A stretch of DNA of 5,368 bases from Candidatus Methylomirabilota bacterium (lineage in GTDB: Bacteria; Methylomirabilota; Methylomirabilia; Methylomirabilales; JACQHM01). Below, piece by piece: positions 1-2,350 of this stretch. Position 1 is the first letter of the stretch; each line of letters opens with the position of its first letter. The notes under the pieces were generated by a model, which worked only from the letters and a program-made list of their open reading frames with translations, did no database searches and had not been told where the DNA came from. Location of the stretch: assembly GCA_016199025.1 (NCBI GenBank), contig JACQHM010000038.1, positions 1 through 5,368 on the forward strand, read 5' to 3'. The position numbers were made by a program, and so were the translations under genes.

Positions 1-37
1 GGACCGAGGTGTCCAGATACAGCTTCGGCTTTACCAT
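1..37 (-). CDS. PIN-domain (VapC-like) protein, N-terminus only
   Basis: Only 12 codons lie in the window, read leftwards from an ATG at 37 to the window edge. They give MVKPKLYLDTSV. The beta-strand followed by Asp-Thr-Ser is the typical opening of PIN-domain ribonucleases, in which the Asp (residue 9 here) is the first metal-binding acidic residue. Family knowledge: VapC toxins of type II toxin-antitoxin pairs cleave RNA and are often carried in integron cassettes. An AGGA lies about ten bases before the ATG, a rather long spacing. The start lies 59 bases beyond the core site of attC-A, so this looks like the next cassette of the array. Its antitoxin, if any, is not visible; there is no room for one between attC-A and this ATG, so it would have to lie downstream. 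With so few residues this is a pattern call only. Confidence 0.55.
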   Translation of the reverse strand, partial: MVKPKLYLDTSV

Positions 38-95
38 CGCCGGGCAGTCCTGCTAATCAACTCCTCTCTTCCCAGAAGCGGCAAAAGGCAATGGC

Positions 96-160
96 GGATA
101 ACGTCAGCGGTGACCCGCGGCCGCCGCGGGCGGACGCCGGGTCGACCGCGCGGTTAGGCC
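96..160 (-). other. attC-A: cassette recombination site after the nuclease gene
   Basis: Read on the minus strand: inverse core GCCTAAC (159-153), arm GCGGTCGACCCG (149-138), GC-rich centre, arm CGGGTCACCGC (117-107), core GTTATCC (102-96). The two arms pair over 11 bp, and the first arm carries one extra base (a C, which is a G on the other strand). That matches the extrahelical base known in the L'' box of attC sites and fits an attC oriented with the genes. The stop codon of the nuclease gene (154-156) lies inside the inverse core, which is common in cassettes. The core differs from the GTTRRRY consensus at one position. A perfect 7-bp inner palindrome (114-120 with 124-130) offers a competing fold. 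Confidence 0.7.
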
Positions 161-630
161 TTGGGACGGGGCGAGACGACCTTTTTGAGAATCTTGTCCC
201 ATCGGTCCCGACACCGAGTAATCATGGACGGCTTGACGTTGAGCCCTGACCAGCCGTCACTGTAAGTGATTCGGTGCTGTGCATCCACTGTGATTTCTGG
301 GTACCGATGCTGTTCCGCCGTTACGAGCGCCACCCAGTCTTTGAGTGACGCGATGTAGAAGTCAGGACGGTCGCCTTCATCCTTTCCTTGGAAATCAACG
401 AACACAAGGAACTCGTTACTCCGGTAGATCCCTGCGACTTGAGGCCATTCCGCGGTCTGCTTCGACTTGACTTGAACGCGTGCTAGTTGTCGGTCGGTCT
501 CGATAAGCAGATCCGTCCGCTTTCGGTTGCCAAGAGTCAATTGGCAATACACGCCCCGTCTGCACAGTTCACTAGCGACGGCGAACTCCCCGGCGAGGCT
601 AAGTGTTTCCTTCGAGACCTTCATTTCCAT
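154..630 (-). CDS. PD-(D/E)XK nuclease-like protein, 158 aa (cassette gene)
   Basis: Residues 12-26 (start LAGEFAVASEL) followed by NRKRTDLLIE (35-44) and VQVKSK (52-57) form the usual PD-(D/E)XK order: an acidic residue in the first helix (Glu15), Asp40, then Gln53-x-Lys55. This resembles the small endonuclease family related to Holliday-junction resolvases and intron or restriction endonucleases (Pfam PDDEXK_5-like). The length is normal for a single-domain member, and the C-terminus is basic. ATG at 630 was chosen; a second in-frame ATG lies two codons on. A GGGAGG (642-647) is 11 bases upstream, a long spacing that favours the first ATG. The gene sits between attC-B and attC-A as the only gene of a cassette of about 556 bp. 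The substrate is unknown; restriction, DNA repair or a toxin role are all possible. The nuclease fold is fairly sure, the function is not. Confidence 0.75.
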   Translation of the reverse strand: MEMKVSKETLSLAGEFAVASELCRRGVYCQLTLGNRKRTDLLIETDRQLARVQVKSKQTAEWPQVAGIYRSNEFLVFVDFQGKDEGDRPDFYIASLKDWVALVTAEQHRYPEITVDAQHRITYSDGWSGLNVKPSMITRCRDRWDKILKKVVSPRPKA

Positions 631-651
631 AGGCAGTGCGTCCTCCCTGAA

Positions 652-713
652 GGCTAACGACCATGATCACCCGCGACGGGCGTCCAAGCCCCGGTGACCA
701 TCTGGGGATTACC
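652..713 (-). other. attC-B: probable cassette recombination site
   Basis: On the minus strand: degenerate inverse core GGTAATC (713-707), arm ATGGTCACC (701-693), GC-rich centre, arm GGTGATCAT (671-663), core GTTAGCC (658-652). The arms pair over nine positions with one G-T. The spacers between core and arm are 5 and 4 bases. The core differs from GTTRRRY at one base, and the inverse core has TAAT in place of TAAC, so this is the weaker of the main sites. Its position is right: 33 bases after the stop of the 52-residue gene and 21 bases before the nuclease start. Confidence 0.5.
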
Positions 714-746
714 GGACAGGTGTGCTACCCTCGCCTGGCACTAAGA

Positions 747-905
747 TCAGGCCCTTCGACCCTTTAGTACGTCAAGAATTTTTGAGAGCCATGGAGGAAC
801 AGGCTTGGGTCCCCAACTCTTGGAGACAATTCTCCACAATTTATCAGCCTTGCCTACAAAGAACTCAATCGTTGAGAGAGGAATCCGAACGCGATTCTTG
901 CTCAT
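747..905 (-). CDS. small cassette protein, 52 aa, unknown function
   Basis: I do not recognise this protein. It opens MSKNRVRIPLSTIEFF and ends in a basic KGRRA tail. It is rich in Lys, Arg and Trp (Trp24, Trp31, Trp39), has a Pro-rich turn (KPVPP, 34-38) and has no signal peptide or membrane segment. ATG at 905 was chosen because GGAGGG (912-917) lies six bases upstream, an excellent site. Extending the frame to an upstream start at 1046 would run it through the attC-C hairpin and adds sequence that does not look coding. A 61-codon plus-strand frame overlaps it but has a GTG start and a poor ribosome site. The gene is alone in a cassette of about 341 bp bounded by attC-C and attC-B, with an 87-base leader. 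Confidence 0.6.
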   Translation of the reverse strand: MSKNRVRIPLSTIEFFVGKADKLWRIVSKSWGPKPVPPWLSKILDVLKGRRA

Positions 906-911
906 GACTCG

Positions 912-917
912 CCCTCC
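912..917 (-). promoter_or_regulatory. ribosome binding site fixing the 52-aa gene start
   Basis: GGAGGG on the minus strand, six bases before the ATG at 905. It is the reason to prefer the short form of this gene over the 99-codon open frame. Confidence 0.65.
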
Positions 918-992
918 GTGAAGGCGGACAAACGAAATACGGTGGTCCCTGAACGGACTCGACACCCTCCAAGGACTTTCGTAAGTGCCGTG

Positions 993-1078
993 GCCTAACG
1001 CCCGGCATGACCCGCCAGTATAAGTGCCGCGCAGGACGCGCGGCACTTACTGATCGGCGTCCATGCCGTGGTTATGAC
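993..1078 (-). other. attC-C: clearest cassette recombination site, long stem
   Basis: On the minus strand: inverse core TCATAAC (1077-1071), arm CGGCATG plus an extra G (1068-1061), inner stem, arm CATGCCG (1009-1003), core GTTAGGC (999-993). The core fits GTTRRRY exactly. The arms pair over 7 bp, followed inwards by GGCG/CGCC, CTG/CAG and a perfect 12-bp stem (1021-1032 with 1038-1049) closed by a five-base loop. The first arm has the extra unpaired base expected of L''. There is no T-run on either side, so a terminator is less likely than an attC. It starts 40 bases after the stop of the 45-residue gene. Confidence 0.8.
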
Positions 1079-1117
1079 CTTTCCGGATGGGGGGACCGCC
1101 TAAGCCAATGGACCTCC

Positions 1118-1255
1118 TCACCTCTTCTGATCCGACTTCTTCTTCATCTCGTCGATCTGCTTCGGGGAGTACACCGTGCCCTTGTCCTTGTCGGCAACAC
1201 GACCACCACCAACGCGGTTATCGTAGGGCTTGTTCTTGTTCTTCTCTTTCGCCAT
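1118..1255 (-). CDS. very basic small protein, 45 aa, unknown function (cassette gene)
   Basis: A short gene easily missed because of its size. It opens MAKEKNKNKPYDNRVGGGR and ends DEMKKKSDQKR, with 11 Lys and 3 Arg against 7 acidic residues. A glycine turn (GGG, 16-18) separates two charged parts, and the second half contains YSPKQIDEMKKK (29-40), which could form a short amphipathic helix. It has no hydrophobic core and no cysteines; it is likely disordered or folds on a partner, perhaps nucleic acid. A strong GGAGG (1264-1268) lies eight bases before the ATG. Codon use in frame looks coding, and no longer competing frame has a good start. It is the sole good gene between attC-D and attC-C. 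I do not recognise the family. Confidence 0.7.
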   Translation of the reverse strand: MAKEKNKNKPYDNRVGGGRVADKDKGTVYSPKQIDEMKKKSDQKR

Positions 1256-1263
1256 GGCCTTAT

Positions 1264-1268
1264 CCTCC
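1264..1268 (-). promoter_or_regulatory. ribosome binding site of the 45-aa gene
   Basis: GGAGG on the minus strand with eight bases to the ATG at 1255. It is a main support for calling this short frame a gene. Confidence 0.7.
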
Positions 1269-1351
1269 AGTCTTGCTGATTCAACTCCACATCGTAGGCA
1301 TAAGCCTCACCGGCACGCTCTGCTGTGCTACGCCATAGGCAGCCCTCCTCA

Positions 1352-1418
1352 TCATAACTCCCGGAACCGAATCATCATGATTCCCCATGTCGGGGACGCG
1401 GGCCTCACGGCCTGTATG
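1352..1418 (-). other. attC-D: degenerate cassette junction
   Basis: On the minus strand the core is GTTATGA (1358-1352). The first arm, CATAC-AGG-CCGTGA (1418-1405), resembles the reverse complement of the last arm, CATAAC-TC-CCGGAA (plus strand 1353-1366), with small indels. The stop of the DUF6884-like gene lies in it. The centre holds a 5-bp hairpin (TCCCC/GGGGA, 1381-1395) and an AATCAT/ATGATT dyad (1368-1380). The pairing alone would not convince. The core is supported because it is the exact complement of the inverse core of attC-C, the site at the other end of the same cassette. Confidence 0.45.
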
Positions 1419-1794
1419 GGAAGACGAAGAGCGCGACAGAGGTTGCCGAACATGCGCGCCGAATCGTCTCCAGATACGGCCCCAGTTGTGGAACCTCGGA
1501 TATGGGCTCTGTTACATACACCAGGCGGCACACTTGTGCCTGGGCAAGTTGCTCCCCAACCTTCTTGGCGTGAGCTTCGACCTCCGGATCCTGAAGAAGG
1601 TGGTCGTAATCAGGGATTGGGTGGGTGGCTGTCACCAGGCCGAACTTACCTGAAAGGATGAAGAAACCTGCCCGGAGCGCCAGGGCGGCGGTGTGAACGT
1701 GGGTGATGCGTTCGCTCTTGTACCGGAGAATCGCGGGCATCTCGCCGGGGTCGTGACGCTTCTCCTTGGAGCAGTACGTGCACAGTGCGTCCAT
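1405..1794 (-). CDS. DUF6884/YaaA-like protein, 129 aa (cassette gene)
   Basis: The protein has an N-terminal Cys-rich strand (CTYCSKEKRH, 5-14), a middle ILSGKFGLV (46-54) and IPDYDHLL (60-67). The pattern of a short strand with C/S-x-K, then ILSxKxGLV, then PxxYD is that of the DUF6884 family, distantly like YaaA (DUF328), which is linked to peroxide stress and DNA binding. The biochemical role of DUF6884 proteins is not settled; they are frequent in phages and mobile DNA. The length is close to a minimal domain. Cys5, Cys8 and Lys10 are the likely functional residues. The ATG at 1794 has a modest GGTGG (1801-1805) six bases upstream and begins 13 bases after the core of attC-E, a tight cassette layout. 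The plus-strand frames over this region are its shadows. The family call is by motif only. Confidence 0.7.
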   Translation of the reverse strand: MDALCTYCSKEKRHDPGEMPAILRYKSERITHVHTAALALRAGFFILSGKFGLVTATHPIPDYDHLLQDPEVEAHAKKVGEQLAQAQVCRLVYVTEPISEVPQLGPYLETIRRACSATSVALFVFPYRP

Positions 1795-1807
1795 TGCATT
1801 CCACCAG

Positions 1808-1901
1808 GCATAACTACGGCATTGGCGATGGAGTGCGGATAAACCTCCAAGATAGCTGGTTATCCGTAGTGCGGCTAACCCGCTAATTAGGCTGGTTAGA
1901 C
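1808..1901 (-). other. attC-E: probable cassette recombination site
   Basis: On the minus strand: inverse core GTCTAAC (1901-1895), a full match to RYYYAAC; arm ATTAGCG (1887-1881); inner stem GGATAACC (1865-1858) with GGTTTATCC (1845-1837, one bulged base); arm CGCCAAT (1827-1821); core GTTATGC (1814-1808). The arms pair at six of seven positions. The same stretch can also be read as two diverged 36-base direct repeats, starting AGTGCGG at 1832 and 1868, each containing a small dyad. The TAG stop of the upstream 55-residue frame (1883-1885) falls inside the site. Confidence 0.5.
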
Positions 1902-2050
1902 GACAGTATGCGCATATCCCTGACTATAACTCTCTCGGCTGCTGGACCCCAAAACCCAAAAGCCCTCTGGGCATAAACCACCCCACAGGGCTTTACAGGT
2001 CCTACAACACTCAGATAGGAAGCTTCTACTACCGTTAACCCCACTGGCAT
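1883..2050 (-). CDS. doubtful 55-aa hypothetical protein
   Basis: An open frame from an ATG at 2050 gives a protein opening MPVGLTVVEASYLSVVGPVK, mildly hydrophobic in its first half and basic near the end, with no family I recognise. In favour: AGGAGG (2055-2060) lies four bases before the ATG, a promoter lies just upstream, and its stop codon falls inside attC-E as cassette genes often do. Against: a terminator-like hairpin (1959-1994) lies in the middle, and residues over it show no pattern beyond what the repeat imposes. An in-frame TTG at 2077 would make it 64 residues but lacks a better ribosome site. It may instead be part of a leader transcript. Confidence 0.35.
   Translation of the reverse strand: MPVGLTVVEASYLSVVGPVKPCGVVYAQRAFGFWGPAAERVIVRDMRILSSNQPN
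1959..1994 (-). terminator. terminator- or attenuator-like hairpin, leftward
   Basis: Arms 1959-1971 and 1982-1994 pair over 13 positions with one mismatch around a ten-base loop. On the minus strand the 3' arm ends in GGGCTTTT and is followed by GGGTTTTGGGG, a T-rich but interrupted tail. It lies about 95 bases beyond the predicted start of leftward transcription, so it could stop or attenuate transcription into the cassette array. On the plus strand the 3' side has no T-run. Confidence 0.45.
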
Positions 2051-2095
2051 GACCCCTCCTCGGCGTGGGGTGCTCAATTCAGATCAGATGTTCCC

Positions 2096-2125
2096 CTTCT
2101 ACTCCCCCCCAAGATCCCGTGTCAA
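2096..2125 (-). promoter_or_regulatory. probable sigma-70 promoter reading into the array
   Basis: On the minus strand TTGACA (2125-2120) is a perfect -35 box, preceded by a T/A-rich block (2126-2139) resembling an UP element. After an 18-base spacer containing seven G, TAGAAG (2101-2096) matches four of six positions of the -10 consensus. Transcription would begin near 2088 and run left through the hairpin and the cassettes, which is the role of the Pc promoter in integrons. Confidence 0.5.
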
Positions 2126-2291
2126 GAAAAATAAAAATGGAGGGAGTTATCCACCGAAAACGTCAAGAAGATCCACTACAAAGGGATGAAGGGTAGCCGC
2201 CACTGGCGCCCCTGGCGTCTAGCCCTGTGGCAGGCGGTGGCTCGGGGGGTTGTCCGCATGAAAGTGTCAGGAGGTCAGGGTGATTCTGTTC
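2126..2291. other. intergenic region between the divergent units
   Basis: No credible gene. It contains an A/T-rich block (2124-2139), a short frame of 19 codons without a ribosome site, and a GC-rich stem-loop: AGCC (2195-2198) can pair with GGCT (2239-2242) and GCCAC (2199-2203) with GTGGC (2227-2231). The stem-loop has no T-run. It may be a structured leader or a boundary between the array and the flanking chromosome. Confidence 0.4.
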
Positions 2292-2320
2292 TTGACATCT
2301 AGTGCAGAAATGTGCAACTC
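2292..2320 (+). promoter_or_regulatory. possible promoter of the helicase-nuclease gene
   Basis: TTGACA (2292-2297) is a perfect -35 box. At 17 bases the hexamer is CAACTC, a poor -10, partly offset by TGTG just before it. The predicted start of transcription, near 2327, lies about 24 bases before the ATG, a sensible leader length. Confidence 0.35.
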
Positions 2321-2335
2321 TTCCAGAAAACGCTC

Positions 2336-2344
2336 AGAAAGGGG
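2336..2344 (+). promoter_or_regulatory. ribosome binding site fixing the helicase start
   Basis: AGAAAGGGG ends six bases before the ATG at 2351. The alternative GTG at 2312 has no such site and would lie inside the promoter, so the ATG is preferred. Confidence 0.6.
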
Positions 2345-2350
2345 CGAACG

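Larger units (their letters stand above)
37..1901 (-). mobile_element. integron-type gene-cassette array without integrase (CALIN-like)
   Basis: Seen: six short minus-strand frames (five well supported), none overlapping another, each followed by an imperfect inverted repeat with TAAC/GTTA outer arms. The distances between successive core sites (1814, 1358, 999, 658, 102) give cassettes of about 456, 359, 341 and 556 bp, normal for one-gene cassettes. Known: an integrase captures circular cassettes by recombination at attC after the G of the core, and cassettes share one orientation. Inferred: this is such an array, continuing past the left edge. No integrase gene and no clear attI are present in the window; the gene divergent from the array is a helicase-nuclease. 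Confidence 0.65.

Noticed and set aside
722..907. Plus-strand open frame of 61 codons
   Set aside because: GTG start with a poor ribosome site; it is antisense to the 52-aa gene, which has an excellent one.
1021..1049. Perfect 12-bp hairpin as a simple terminator
   Set aside because: No T-run follows on either strand, and it is nested in the longer attC-C fold.
1281..1355. Minus-strand frame of 24 codons starting ATG-ATG
   Set aside because: The ribosome site is too close, there is no recognisable content, and its start overlaps the core of attC-D. Kept only as a remote possibility.
1230..1661. Plus-strand open frames over 1230-1661
   Set aside because: They are antisense to the DUF6884-like and 45-aa genes, cross the attC-D region and read as low-complexity shadow sequence.
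1895..1901. GTTAGAC on the plus strand as a core site of a plus-oriented attC
   Set aside because: No plus-strand cassette gene goes with it; it is better read as the inverse core of attC-E on the minus strand.
2104..2110. Run of seven C, and a run of nine C at 5350-5358
   Set aside because: Homopolymers that could vary in length, but neither lies in a coding frame and no phase-variable gene is visible.
2147..2155. DnaA-box-like TTATCCACC
   Set aside because: A single copy with one mismatch and no cluster or origin features.
2312..2350. GTG start 13 codons upstream for the helicase
   Set aside because: It has no ribosome site and lies within the predicted promoter; family members begin close to the Q motif, as from the ATG at 2351.
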